From NCBI GenBank assembly GCA_949126835.1, contig OX421500.1, positions 20,063,167 to 20,127,166 on the forward strand: 64,000 nt of DNA, given 5' to 3'. Both the position numbers and the translations under genes were made by a program. Each line of letters starts with the position of its first letter. Position 1 is the first letter of the stretch. The DNA comes from Anisus vortex. Its lineage: Eukaryota > Mollusca > Gastropoda > Planorbidae. Positions 1 through 11,750 of this stretch are shown one piece after another. A model generated the notes under the pieces. The model ran no database searches and was not told where the DNA came from. It saw nothing but the letters and a program-made list of their open reading frames with translations.

Positions 1-2040
1 GATGAGAAAAACAAATACTGTTATTGACGAATAGCATTTATCTTACACATTAAAGAAAGTGTTTTGTTGTGCGTGAAAAGAAAGTGGGGCTGGTGATTGA
101 GACTGATCTTTCTTATCTAATTTATTTAAGTACTGTTTAACTAATAATATTGTTGAAAACTGTTAGTACTGTTAGTTTTCTTTGCCTAAACCGACATTAC
201 AGATACATTAAAACTCGAAGCTCTATTTGGAATTTACGGTCATTATGTTATTTCATTTACCTAGTTTAAATATCTGCCCAGTTTAACGAAGCAACAATAA
301 TATTTTGAACCTACAATCACCTGAGAAAATGCCCCACTAAGAACGTTATCAGGCTCGACTCCCCCATCTCCACCCCTCGAAATCCATTTTGTAAACATAT
401 ATAAAGGGCAGTATTAAGTATTGTGGGGGCCCTGTTCCCAAATGTATGTGGGGGCCCCTCGTTGTCTCGCCCTGCCTTCCACATATCCCAGAAAAGTGCC
501 ATTAATTAACGTTATATTCTGTATAATTTGTAAAATCATAAATTGTATGTAGCGCTTAGCTTTGTTGGTCTGGAACGCTTAAAATTGTAGGCGAATCAAT
601 GAATTTTATTTTACATTTTCAACGAAAGAATGGGGATGTCACGAAAAAGTTTTGTGGGGTCCCTTTTGTGTGGTGGCCACTTTTGTGTGGGGGCCCCTGT
701 TCCAATGAAACATGTGGAACATCCCTAAATACGCCTCTGCATGTATATTCAGGTAGCAAATCTAAAAGCTGTAACAGTTCTCGGGAAATACTTGGTAGCC
801 TAAAAGTACGCGATTTTAAAACCTCATAGTATACAGCTGAATCAGTCTATTTAATGGACTAGTTAACGTCTGATAAAATTGGTTATGAAACAAAAAACCT
901 ATGTTTTTATATAATGGGGGTTATGTCGTCTGTCTGAAATCTAGTTCACTATGAAATAAAACACCCAAGACACTAGATGAATGTTTATAGAATAATTTAA
1001 TTATTGCACTATGTACAATAATAAAAATTCAAATTCACTGGTTAAGAATAAGTAACTTTTGTATCGCTAATGAAAATAAGCAACAACAATTTAACTACAA
1101 CTGTTCGTGTCTGGTAGAGATTTGGTGCAGAAAATATTAGAAAGAGTGTTCACTATAAAAAAAAATTGAACTACCTAACGTTGCCCGGAATAACAATTAC
1201 TTATAGCTACACAATCTTGTGGACGAATTGGTATTAGTTATGTGTCATGACTTACACTGTCAAACTAAAAATTATAACTTTTATGATACATTGTTATAGT
1301 CAAGCCTTACAAATACGAAAACGATAATAAAATCTAACGTATATTGTTTTCCTTACTGAAAAAAAAACAGAAAAAAACAACCTATAATTCAGAAAAAAAA
1401 ATATTTCAAATTTCTCAATAAATGTTGCAATGAAAAAAAAAATATATGTTTTAATACAGCATGATAAGACATTCACCCACATACGATTTTTCAAGCACTT
1501 GAATTTAATGTGTCAGGTGGATATTCAAACCAATGATTATAATTCAAGCCAATTGAGGTATCATTGAAAGAATAAATTTATTCTTGAACTTTTGTACAAT
1601 TTCACTTGTCACTATTTACAAATTTAACACCAGAGAAATCATGAACACAGAAACTAAAAAACATAAATCAATAACAACAAAAGACCGTGCAGATCAACTT
1701 ATATAGGTTATGGTGCAGAAAGTACTAGAAATGGATTTTCCCAAAATCTTCCAAATACAAAGAAATTGCTTACTAGAAAGTAGAAGTAACTAAGAGAAGG
1801 CATATTTTTATTTGGTCATACATATTTTTATATTAAAATATACATGCTCTCTCCAACAAAATCAATGTTAATTAACAACATTATATGAAATAGCAAGACA
1901 CAATTAGATGCAATTTAGAAACATTATTATATGTAAACATATATAGCGATAATAAAAATATTTAAAGAGACAGAAAAAGTGATAGATAGATAGATCGACA
2001 GATATATCGATTCAGATAGATTAATAGATAGATATCTTAC
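1..2040. other. AT-rich stretch, no gene recognised
   Basis: This should be intron 2 of the minus-strand ARM paralog, whose exon 2 ends at 2041. I looked on the minus strand for a counterpart of exon 3 of the plus-strand paralog and found none. Two G/C-rich blocks near 420-460 and 650-710 share a GGGGGCCCC-type core. The stretches near 1120-1150 and 1705-1735 resemble each other (both contain TGGTGCAGAAA). An imperfect GATA run lies at 1980-2035. No open frame of note. Confidence 0.4.
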
Positions 2041-2171
2041 TCTGCATAATTGTTCACTGTTGCCACCAAATACATCACATAAGTTGATTGTTAAACTCCA
2101 AACATTCCGGGCGATATCATTCAGTTTTGTGCCTAAATCAATAATTTGCTTAAAGACCTTTACAGCGATAT
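2041..2171 (-). CDS. ARM-repeat paralog A, coding exon 2
   Basis: Minus-strand internal exon of 131 nt, bounded by an acceptor (TTTGCAG) and a donor (GTAAGAT). It begins with two bases that complete a codon started in exon 1 and ends in phase 0. The translation starts IAVKVFKQIIDLG and contains NVWSLTINLCDVF. It aligns with exon 2 of the plus-strand paralog (46393-46523), which has the same length, the same phases and the same IAVK start. This is one helical repeat of an Armadillo-like array. The following exons would lie left of the window. Confidence 0.8.
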
Positions 2172-2484
2172 CTGCAAACGTGCATTTAGAAAAAGACAAT
2201 ATACTTATAAAATATAAATAATTAATCTGCCGTATAATGTACATACGTTTTTAAATATAATTTAAAAAAAATCAATTTCAGATGGTTTATATCAACAACG
2301 GAGTATTAAGTGTTAAAGACATAAAATCTTATCCTAATCTTAACAGAAAATGCCTGGGCCTAAACTTTTTAGGCTCTCCGTTTGGTTTAATTGCTGTGTT
2401 GAAGCATACTTTGGACGAATCAATAACATAAAAAAATAAAATATTTTACTGACTATATTTTTTTTTTATCTTAAATACACTAAC
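2172..2484 (-). other. Intron 1 of ARM paralog A
   Basis: 313-bp intron between the two minus-strand coding exons, with GT and AG ends in the correct phase (phase 1). It holds no recognisable transposon. The equivalent intron of the plus-strand paralog is 17,891 bp. Confidence 0.75.
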
Positions 2485-2710
2485 CTTGAAAACGTAGTTC
2501 TGCTAGCAGGTCACCAATTTTATGACTGTCTTCATACACATCAAACAAGTTGGCTGTTCCGCCATACGCTCCTGTGCACCCATTCGTTAACTGTGCTAAA
2601 AGAACTCTACAGCTCTCTTCAAGGTATTGTTGTTTGTTTTTCAATTTAGTCAATGTAGATACAATGTTTCTTTTCGCGTATACGATCGGCAGTGGAGTAC
2701 ATTTAGCCAT
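2485..2710 (-). CDS. ARM-repeat paralog A, first coding exon
   Basis: Minus-strand exon with 75 codons plus one base. The start codon is at 2708-2710 and the donor (AAG|GTTAGT) lies just below 2485. The protein contains YLEESCRVLLAQLTNGCTG and ends HKIGDLLAELRFQ. It matches plus-strand exon 1 at 28213-28501 (YLGESCGQLLENL, HKIGDLLAKLGFQ). The short 5' UTR before the ATG and its acceptor (AACAG at about 2727) are also conserved between the two, which fixes the start. Compared with the paralog it lacks about 21 codons near the N-terminus, in frame. Family knowledge: such N-terminal helical regions precede ARM repeats and often a TIR domain in invertebrate proteins. Function is inferred only. 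Confidence 0.8.
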
Positions 2711-2767
2711 ATTGATATAAAATTATCTGTTGACATTTTAAATTAGAAATTCCATTATACATCTTTA

Positions 2768-3087
2768 CAGGACCAGCTATATGGTTTTTGACGCCCTAGG
2801 CGAAAAAAAATTCTGCGCCGTCACAGTGCCTTCAGCGGGGAGAAACTGAGTAGTGTTAGGGCATGCTTACATATTTTCTAAGACAACTTAAATAAAATAC
2901 CCTTCACCTTTAATTGCCTAGTAATTCGACTGCCTATGCTAGTAGCGCGCAGAAGTACTAAAGCTTAATTTAGTTATATTTTTTAATCCCTTAATTAAAA
3001 AAAATCCTCAATTATGCGCCCCCCCAAAAAAAAAATTGTCCACCCTATGCTACCGCCTAGGTTGCCTATATGGACGAGCCGGACCTG
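2768..3087. mobile_element. Short non-autonomous hAT-type element
   Basis: 320-bp element with imperfect terminal inverted repeats: CAGGACCAGC at the left end and GCCGGACCTG at the right. It is flanked by a perfect 8-bp direct repeat, CATCTTTA, at 2760-2767 and 3088-3095. Both subterminal regions carry a CCTAGGC motif. An 8-bp target duplication and CAGG-type ends are typical of hAT transposons. There is no transposase frame, so it must have moved in trans. It sits 57 bp upstream of the paralog A start codon, in or beside its leader intron. Confidence 0.8.
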
Positions 3088-3274
3088 CATCTTTAACAAC
3101 TATTCGATGTGGACTATTTAAGAGACTACTGTCACTAGTCTAATGGTATACTTGGGTACCTGTTCGTTTTTTATAGGATTATTATTACTGGCACAAACGC
3201 TTATTTTAAGACCGTCGACCTTATTGTCATACCTCAAGGACATTGAAACCAGATACAATTGATGCTCTCCGATA

Positions 3275-3832
3275 ATAATACATATATCTTCCCTCCTCCC
3301 TTCAGGGCCTCCAACGTGTTCAGAACTGTGCTGCCCGACTGGTCCTTAAGAAGAAGAATTCGACGCATACTACTCCTCTGCCCCTATCTCTGCACTGGCT
3401 ACACATGGCTACCACTGGCTCTATGTTACAAGTGCCTGAATGACTCTGCCCCGACTACCTTCACTCCTGTCTCGAGCTCTATACTCAATCCCGTCCACTC
3501 GGCTCGGCTTCTGATTCACTAACTCTTCATATCCCTCGTGTGAAACTGGTGTCCGCTGGCGAACGGGCATTATCATACGTGGGCCCGTCCGCATGACATT
3601 CCCTCCCACTACAACTTCGACAGTGCCCAAGCCTAGATACTTTCAGAAGCCAGCTGAAGACCTACCTATTCAATTAACAGTTTATTATTTTACTATTTTA
3701 TTATTTCTCATTTATAAATTTTTGTCTTTTATTCGTTATCTGTACTATGTCTGTGACTGTTTACAGCGCATATAACTATTTCAAACGGGATATGCGCTAT
3801 ACAAGTCTTATTATTATTATTATTATATGTAT
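3275..3832 (+). mobile_element. CR1/L2-type LINE, 5'-truncated 3' end
   Basis: Broken plus-strand coding remnant of the reverse-transcriptase C-terminus. Frames read GLQRVQNCAARLVLKKK, SLHW and then CYKCLNDSAPTT. The 3' end has a GCGCATA...ATGCGCTATACAAG block and an (ATT)n tail at about 3810-3830. The same layout recurs at 30625-31247 and, on the other strand, at 10459 and 48617. Frameshifts and stops show it is dead. Confidence 0.8.
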
Positions 3833-4651
3833 CTTATTTATATATAGCGTATAATAAACTAAGTAGACTACATAGATCTATATATTATACTTATTGTATC
3901 AGTGATCTATTGTTGTTGTTTTGTTCCTCAATGCTAAAAGCTCTTTTAACTTACATTAGCCTATGAGTGTTGGCAGCGATATAAAATACATAGTCTAAGC
4001 TTATTTTTATTTTTACTAATTTAACTTTTGTTTTAGTACGCAAAAAAAAAATTCACCAACAGTTTGAATACTATTCGTAAAGCTTTCTCGATATTTTGAA
4101 TTGGTATATCCTGTTTATTTTATTGATAGTTTTATTTCTTATAATTAGCCTCTATCGTGCCTATTTTCAGTAATTTTTGGTCTTTCGGTAAATTTCAGTG
4201 TGTTGGTAGGCACATTTGTTGGTAGTTTCTATGACAACTATTCACAAAATGAACAGACGAAACAAGGCGATTAGCCAAATAGACAAAACCATTAAGGTTT
4301 GTGCCCGTTTTATTTAAAGCAAACATTGATATTACTATCGTTTTATCAAAGGGTAATTTTGTGTATGTCTTTAAACTCGGTATCTTAAACGATTTAGGTC
4401 ATAAGAATCGGTCAGAATGTAGAGATACATATTACGAATAACACTTGAGTTATAATTCTGAATAGACCAAAATGTGACTGTGCTTGTTCTTTCAGTGTAA
4501 TCTTCATATATAAAACTTAGTTGTTTCACTGACAAGTTCAATTATATAAGGCAAGAGTACTCTGAATTGAATGACTACGTAGTGTAAGTTGATCGACTGA
4601 ATGTATTTACTACAACTAGTAAAAGTAAAGTACCAGTGAGACCAAATTAAT
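3833..4651. other. AT-rich stretch, nothing recognised
   Basis: No open frame with coding character, no inverted-repeat element and no tandem array that I could see. Confidence 0.4.
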
Positions 4652-4845
4652 ACATTGGGCCGGTGAAGCAGTGTTCACCAGTTTCTGTGGCCGAGGCATA
4701 TTAGGTGATTGTGTGGCCAGCATTATGCACAGCCGCCTTCACTTTAGCCCAACTAAGGTCAGGACCCCATCAGATTTAGGTAGACTCAGGGACACCCTCA
4801 AGTCCTGGAAAAACATCTTAGCCCCCAGCTCGGCTACCGTGCCCC
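4652..4845 (-). mobile_element. tRNA-derived SINE, internally deleted (minus)
   Basis: Read on the minus strand, it starts GGGGCACGGTAGCCGAGCTG (A-box region). It then jumps to GTGTCCCTGAGTCTACC, CTGACCTTAGTTGGGCTAAAG, GCTGGCCACACAATCACCTA and ends at about 4652. It is a second copy of the SINE at 56950-57220. The B-box part of the tRNA head has been lost, so this copy should not be transcribed by RNA polymerase III. Confidence 0.8.
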
Positions 4846-6320
4846 TTGCTACATGAAGTAGATAACAGATATTGGTTAAGCAAATAAAACAAACCTTTTG
4901 GTGTTGCCAACGAAACACATTTGTGGTTCATACTAATGATATTGAAGGGCAAGATACATACAAGTCATCCTCACGCTACGCAACTCTTCCTCACTTAAAT
5001 CCAAATCATGCGCAAGTCATCCTTGTTAACTATCATATACAAATAGTTCATATGTAGTTCATAAGAATGATATAGAAGATATTACTATTGCTGAGAAGTA
5101 TGTATAACAATGCAAATCAAGAAGACGATATTGCAAGATCGGCGGTAGATGGAAGACTGAAATAACTTATGCAGTCTGTTAGCTGCAAAAGACTCGTGTT
5201 AACTGAGCCCCCTTATGTGTTAACTAGCGTGGAACGATCAGAGGTCGACGTGTATGTAACACAATGAAATTTCACCCCTTATGACGAAACCGTTGTGCTA
5301 GAAAATGAAGTGTGTGTGTGGGGGAGGGGGGGTAAAGAGAGAGGCTTTGTTACCGAAAATATCTTACGTCAATAATAGATTTACTTCTTAAGTGGTTATT
5401 ACATAACAACAGACATAAAATAATAATGTTATATAACTGATTAATCAATAGCCATTTGTGTTGAGGTCTGGTTCAAGTACATTAATTTTAATTAGTCTTC
5501 ACAACGGATTTTTACATTTTTAAAAGCCATTTTACTTCGCTAAGCGCTAAAAAAACAAGGAAAAGATGTTACGTTTGTCTAGCTTTAAAAAATATAAATA
5601 TTACAAATGATAATAAGTTGTTTATTTTTTATGACTAAATGAGACATCCTACTTCTAATCTTCTAATACCATTATCACTAATTAATAACAAGAACATCAA
5701 TGGATATGTAAAAAAGCTGATTGTGATGAACACTATGCATGTTAAACATTAATAATAACTAGTTATCTCTTAGCAAAGCAATTGTAAAACTTTAACAAAA
5801 ATGGTTAAAAGCGTACAATATAATTCAATTGCTTTATCTACATTGCCATCGATAAATGGTGACATTAGAAAATTTAGAAAATGTTCAAGAGGAAAAGCTA
5901 AAAGAAAAAAAAAATGTTATGTATTTATCTACTCTATAGTTCAGTTCCAACTATACCGAATTATTGGCATTGAGTCAAAAATTTTTACCTGTGTAGGTCA
6001 AACATAATATGTATGATTTCTCTTTTTTTTTTCCAAGTGCAGCCTGATTAAGATATTGATTTTAATTCGAAGTGCCGCCTGATTAGTTTTCTTTAAAATA
6101 TATATAATAGTATGTGTCCCGAAACCAGATCCCTAAGTTTACAACGATACTTATGTGTAGTAAGTATTGTTCAATTCAATGTTACACAGTCAATCACACA
6201 GTTAAACAATCATCTGCGCTTCGATTTTAAGGAAAAGCCTACAATTGTCAAAAATACATAAAATTGTACATACTACTATAGATCTATAATCTATATAACA
6301 GCTTAAATGTGTAGTAAATG
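4846..6320. other. AT-rich stretch, nothing recognised
   Basis: Contains a G-rich low-complexity patch at 5308-5345. The short open frames (for example 5801-6007) are AT-rich, have no recognisable domain and no paralogous match in the window. Confidence 0.4.
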
Positions 6321-6324
6321 AAGT

Positions 6325-6390
6325 GAGCATGCTAATTTAATAGCATGGATAGAAGCGATATAAGAAGTGCCTATTCTTATTGTTTTTAGT
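6325..6390 (+). repeat. LINE 3'-tail fragment
   Basis: Short match to the tail of the LINE at 55030-55465: both read GAGCATGCTA, then AGCATGGATAGA, then a GCGATATA/GCGCTATA block. No coding part remains. Confidence 0.55.
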
Positions 6391-6639
6391 TTGACAGGGT
6401 TTAAATTATATCTACATTTCTTTTCAAAACACTACATACAAAAAGCTTTATATACGCATATATAAATTTAGTATACATTTTTTTATATTAAAACCAGTTG
6501 GCTATGAGGAATTACATTCCTTCTGAACATGATCTGACTGACTTTTGTCTTATCTCATATAATGTGTATTTCTTCAGTATGAAGACACTGTCTTCTAATG
6601 TTTACGCAGTAGCACTCCTAAACACGATTTTTATTTTGT

Positions 6640-7440
6640 TAAGGCTGCTCTGCTGTAGGAGAGCATGCGAAGGACTGCAGATAGCGGAAGAGAGAACAGT
6701 CAGCTGCGTTAGCTCTGCGGTTCGCTCTTGATGTTAGCATGCTGGTGGTTGCCACACTTCGCCGCTTGAGGCCCACTGCTACAGAAGTGAACCAGACAAT
6801 AAAACAAACAACCAAATGGAGATGGTTGATGAGATCCTATGCTTTTCTGTCATCAGCTAAATACAGCTCTGCACAATTAGTTGGCCATTTCATAAGCTTC
6901 GCCTCCAAAAATGCCCTTCGTTCATCAGACGTCAGCTGACTGTTCTCTCGTCAGCTCTCTTCCGTCTTTCGCATGCTTGCCTACAGTAGAGCAACCTTCC
7001 TTTACTAGCAGATGTATAATACGCTCTGAACTTGCGCTTTGCATATGACCTCGTGATCGTCCTTGTGGTCGTCCCCTGTATGACTTGAACAAACTCACCA
7101 TACCCAAACTCTGAGTAGACCGTTCTGCTTTAAACTACTAGCACCCTTTCTGGGCAGTATTAGTAGCCCTGTTTGTACTTGTCGTAGTTAGCTTTCGATT
7201 AAATGATTTATCCTTGGCTAGTTAGGATCTCTGTTTGCCTTTCTAATATATATAGTAACCATGACAGGCAAATAGTCACACCGAACGGCTCCCAATACTT
7301 GAAGAAGTTCCTGGTAAGTAAAAGACTAAGATTGTCTGAACCATGTTATGGGACAAACTTTATGCTATTGCAAAACTTTTCAACATTTCGTCCTTTAAGA
7401 GTCGGTTTCCGCATTGCCACATAATGAAGAATTCGTGTTG
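6640..7440 (+). repeat. Dispersed repeat R1, copy 1
   Basis: Diverged copy of an unidentified repeat. 6780-6960 matches 44205-44380 (GCCTCCAAAAATGC, CAGCTGACT.TTCTCTCGTCAG). 7015-7440 matches 45010-45920, for example TGAACTTGCGCTTTGCATA and TAGTAACC.TGACAGGCAAAT. This copy lacks the inverted-repeat element and the solo LTR present in copy 2, so it serves as the empty-site reference. No conserved protein domain was recognised, and the element class is unknown. Confidence 0.7.
6643..6998. repeat. Imperfect inverted repeat within R1 copy 1
   Basis: The left arm (about 6643-6708, GGCTGCTCTGCTGTAGG onward) and the right arm (about 6930-6998) are reverse complements with roughly four in five bases matching. 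Both carry GCATGCGAA and AGAGAACAGTCAGCTG. The right arm belongs to the R1 sequence shared with copy 2; the left arm looks like an inverted duplicate of it. The loop is about 220 bp. Confidence 0.6.
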
Positions 7441-7829
7441 AAATATCAGCCGAAATAGAGCGAGATAAAGAATAGGCACCGCAGTGAAATCTAAGTCCGT
7501 ATCGGATGAATTTTGTAAAAATTAGTTACTATGTAAGCTATTACCTTATTGTATACCCCTAAGGCCAGTATATCGATCTTCAAGATGTCTAGTTATGTAG
7601 CGAATCGTTGATATGGTTGGAGAGGCATTTGCAACTCGATCATGTGCGTCTAAAAATGTCTAAAGAAGATACAAACTTCCCCTTCTGGAATATCACAACG
7701 TTAATATCGTACACTGTTAAAAGTTTTCGGATTGCTGGAAACTTTGGAAGCAGGCCGCACGCGTTCAGGTGTAGAAATTAAGCCGGATGCTCGGATTCCT
7801 ACCGTTACTTAAGTCATGTCTAGTCTTAG
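7441..7829. other. No gene recognised
   Basis: About 390 bp between R1 copy 1 and a LINE remnant. No coding or repeat signature seen. Confidence 0.35.
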
Positions 7830-9265
7830 GCGTGCCCTAGCGCAAATTTCAAGTGTCTCTAATTGTTAGTGCTGGCCTCTGTTGTACTTTCCTGACATTT
7901 TTCTTAATTTCGTTGTCGGACTGTCTTTACCTCTTCATTCTCACTGCAGTTTATTTTGTTTTCTCTTCTGCTTCTAATCATCTGCCATGTTTCGCCAGAA
8001 TGCCATTGCTTCGTTTCTCTTTTGCCCAGCACTTCATGGCATGTGTCAGCCAGTGAGTCTTTGAAGCCGCTGCAGTGTTGCTCTAGGAGTTCTTCTTCGG
8101 TCACTAGGCTAAATGCTTCAAATATGTTGTTTAGGGAAGTTGAGAAGGTGTCTCTACAGTGTTTCCCTTTCAACCGTTGGATGATAAGCTTTATGCGGGG
8201 TCGATTTGCTGTTTACATGTAGGCTCGAAGCTTGACTTTGAGGGTTTCCATCACTAAATGGTGGTATGAGGCCACCCCTGACCCTCTTTTGGATCATGTG
8301 TCTTGTAAAGATAAAGCCAATCTGGTTTTTGATGCGGACATCCACAGAGATTTAGGTTTCTTTGTGTATGTTTTTTGTGCTGGGATATGCTGCCTTCAAC
8401 GATCCAGTCGTTAAAGGCACACAAGTTTGTGAAGAGTTTCCCGTTTGATTCATTGTTCCCAGGGCGTGTTTTCCCATGATCATTTCTTTACCTATTCCTA
8501 TTTTCCCATTGAAAGCTCCCATTACAAGCATAATGTCTGTTTTGGAGAGTTCATTTACTGTTGCCCGTATGGAACAATAGAAAATCTTTGTTGTTTCTTC
8601 ATCTTCGTAATTGCAGTAACATTGGATAAAGGTGACTTTTCTTCCCCTAGAATTGAATCTGGCTATCATGATTTTGGATGATAATGGTTGCCATTCTATA
8701 AGTGCTTTTGCTGCTAGTGGGGACATCATGATGGCAACCCCGTTTGAGTGCCCATGGTTTCTTTAACATGTCCTGGGTATACTAGTTTCTCTCCATTGTT
8801 GAGCGTTCTCGTGCCACATCCGTTCCAATGGCTTTCGCAGATGACATGAACCTGAATGGCATACCTTCTCATCTCATTTGCTACTTGGGCTGCTTTGCAC
8901 TTTCATACATTGTTCGAACGTTCCAGGTCACAATTTTAGTTTTAGCTGTCATCGTCTAGAGATTCGTCGGCAGGTTAGCTTTCATTAAGCTTTCACCAGC
9001 CTGCGTCATATGTATCTCTATGGAGGCAACCCCCTGAATCAAGCAATGACTAGATGTTTATGTTGCTTTGGTTTCTTAAGCCTAGAATTTTCTACAAATG
9101 AGAGTGTTATCATTATGCCCAACCCTCTTGTTTTGAGAATATGAGGGTCAAAGTGGCTGTTGTCTTTGATTTGCCCATGGTATTTTAATCTCCGGTATTC
9201 TCCTTACATGCGTGTCGAGTGTTCCCCGATCCGCTACCTGGGGAGGCGCTTGATGGGAGGACAGC
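7830..9265 (-). mobile_element. LINE 5' region with endonuclease domain (minus)
   Basis: The minus strand reads the start of an AP-endonuclease-type domain at about 8945 (KIVTWNVRTMYESAKQ). It continues with ALIEWQPLSSKIMIARFNS, IMLVMGAFNGKIG and IMGKHALGTMN (ORF 8352-8729), then a linker (EEELLEQHC, CHEVLGKRE) down to about 7900. The 9200-9265 part resembles a LINE 5' leader (CCGATCCGCTACCTGGGGAG). The family is the same as, or close to, the LINE pieces at 32280-33615 and 63590-64000, which carry the RT and C-terminal parts. Stops and frameshifts make it non-functional. The DNA-cutting step of target-primed reverse transcription is the known role of this domain. Confidence 0.75.
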
Positions 9266-9689
9266 GACTTCACACGAATTCGAGGTATTCACAGAAGAGT
9301 ATTGACAACCAACATAGCGCCCGTATTTCACATTAAAACATTGCTTAAAAATGTGACAGTCTTTAATCTGATGATTTGAGTATGACAACAACCATACAAT
9401 ATAATAAAGTTACAATAAACCTTTCTGCGCAAAGTAAAAAGTAAATATCAAAATTACACTAAAATAAAGGCAACGTTGCAGCATAGAGAGATAATTCTTT
9501 GAAAATTGTATGCCTTGCAGTTTACACAATTAATCTCCCTTGATAACCGTCCTAATTACATTTTCATTTTAACAGGTGCTGGCCTAGTACAAATTCAAAA
9601 AAGCCAAATTTTTTTTAATGCTTTAAAGTTTCATAGCATTAGAATTAATTTTTAATTTAAAGATGTTTACTTATAAACTGATCTCTCTA
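9266..9689. other. AT-rich stretch, nothing recognised
   Basis: No coding or repeat signature seen. Confidence 0.35.
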
Positions 9690-9779
9690 TATATAAAGTA
9701 GCTTGCGTGTGTGTCTAACCAATCAAAATTGATTTAATTAAAAGACACGTAACCTAATTGTCTCAAATCTTACTTTCCT

Positions 9780-9875
9780 GATCTCGCTTTTGACATGTGT
9801 CCTCTTTAGTGTAGAAGTTAGCGTCTTCAACTTCTATGCGGGCGACCTAAGTTCGATTCCATACTGTTGGTTTCT
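9780..9875 (+). repeat. tRNA-Asp-like SINE head or tRNA pseudogene
   Basis: TCCTCTTTAGTGTAGAAGTT at about 9799 resembles the 5' part and A box of tRNA-Asp. GTTCGATTCC at about 9852 is a B box. The arms no longer pair well, and a T-rich tail follows (9895-9935). I read it as the head of a decayed SINE or a tRNA pseudogene, not a working tRNA. Confidence 0.5.
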
Positions 9876-10458
9876 TATTATATTTATTTTGTTTCTACTT
9901 TTTTTTTTTTCAGAAATATTTCTTTTTTTTTAAAGATTGGAAAGAATTTTAGGACTTAATTCCTAAAATGTTTTCAAAAAGTAAAATCGAATAATTATAT
10001 TGTAGACGCACCCGGAAGACGCACGTTTGATTCTCATCCACATGGACATGAGTAGTCCTAACTTGTTGTTTAATAAAAAGACATGTTTTTTGTTGTTTTT
10101 TGTTGTTTTTTTTAACTCGCTTATAATACTTATTTTAAAATATACTAAATAAAATATTTTTTTTTGCAAATTAATTAATTAATTTTAGCAAATTTAGTTT
10201 GTGTTTTTTTTTATATCGAGTTTAAATATAAGTGTACATGTTTGCTTTTTTTACACCAATTTCCTTTCGAATTTTAAAACTATCACAATAGTATTTTAAA
10301 ACATATTTAAAATTGATTTTATTTTATGTCTATGGTTTAATGATACATTTTCTTAAAGCAACATGCTAATTAAACACAAACTATTTTTAAAAACTTTTTT
10401 CGACCTGCATGACTATCCTAATATCATAAGCTGTATTTTTATTGACATTAAAAACTAT
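9876..10458. other. Very AT-rich stretch
   Basis: Long T and A runs; no gene recognised. Confidence 0.4.
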
Positions 10459-10900
10459 AGTAATAATAATAATAATGATGACATTTGTATAGCGCTGCAA
10501 AACAAACATATTGTAAGCTCAGAGCGCATTTAACGTAACAATTAAAGAACACAGATACAATCTATAGGCCTAGAGATAAGAAAAACAACTAAATGATGAT
10601 TCAAAACATTACAAACATAGAACAAATCAATCAACTATAACAAAATAACCGAACTAACATAAGACAGTGGGGCTCTAAAGCATGTTAACTGAGATAAATA
10701 TTGAAATAATGCGTTTTTAAGTTCTTCTTGAAGGAATCAATGGAGCTTGTTTGCTTGAGTTGAATGGGAAGAAGATTCCACACCTTCGGACCGGATACTG
10801 AGAAGGCTCTAAGGTCAACGGTCATCAGAGAGAAACGGGGCTCTTCCAGAAGCGATGAGTTTATAAAAGCAATGTTTTTGTTTTTTTGCTCACATTTTCT
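10459..10900 (-). mobile_element. CR1/L2-type LINE 3' end (minus)
   Basis: The minus-strand frame reads NSSLLEEPRFSLMTV, then RAFSVSGPKVWNLLPIQLK and SFKKNLKTHYF, followed by the 3' tail with GCGCTATACAAATG and (ATT)n at 10459-10475. It is a close relative of the longer copy at 48617-49560 and is truncated at about 10900. Confidence 0.85.
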
Positions 10901-11750
10901 ATGGTAAAATAAAGACATGTTGGTATATACATGCATAGATACTGGGTGTAATTTAATAACTAAAGACTACTCTATATAATATAATGATGACAACGTACAA
11001 TCTATTTTTATTTCATGTAATTAAATGGTTATAATTGTTTTCTTCTTATAATTTTAAAAACAACTTTAATAAATCAGATTTCAATATTTGTTCTTCCATC
11101 CTCCGTAAGTCTATTTGCATGAAAAGTAGAATCAATAATTCACTTATTAGCAATAAACATCTGAAGAGTTTGTATTATATAACTCACGGTCAAGAAGAGG
11201 GTAATTAATAATACTGAGCTCAAGGGTAAGATCTAATTCAAATAATCGAGTTACTGAATTAAAACATATGGTGTAATTTTAACACTATTATTGCTCTTTT
11301 ATTATCAAGGCAAAACATAACATTACATCCGCGTGAAACGCTTCAATGACCGTGTTAATGTAAGCGTTTTCGTATTTTATATTTTACAGACGTTTCATTT
11401 ATAAGTAAGATTAGTGTGTCCGACTCTCATCCCTTATCTAAGTCGTGTTTTACATTTTGATTAGTACTTGTTTTTCTGATTTAATCTGTTAACCCATTTC
11501 ATACCCGAATGCCACTCGAGGAAAAAGATTAACGAGATTGTGCTATTTAAAGTAGAATTATTTATAACAAGCAACTTATAAAAAGGGGATAATATATTTT
11601 AAAGTGTGTCGTGTATTAATAACGCCCATCGCTTTCTCTCAACGCAAGTTTTGTGGGAGGTACTAGCCTAGACTTTTCTAAGAATCCACTCTTGTGCAGA
11701 CCTCAAATTCTCGGAATGACTAGGAATAGTTTATTATTTCTCGTAAAGAG
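10901..11750. other. AT-rich stretch, nothing recognised
   Basis: No coding or repeat signature seen. Confidence 0.35.

Noticed and set aside
1..2040. Exon 3 of ARM paralog A
   Set aside because: I looked on the minus strand for a counterpart of CLGDAGAIEQIIEGM and found none; it probably lies outside the window.
8445..8681. Plus-strand open frames at 7853-8681
   Set aside because: They are antisense shadows of the LINE endonuclease region on the minus strand.
9799..9875. Functional tRNA-Asp
   Set aside because: Stems do not pair, and a T-rich tail follows; better read as a SINE head or pseudogene.
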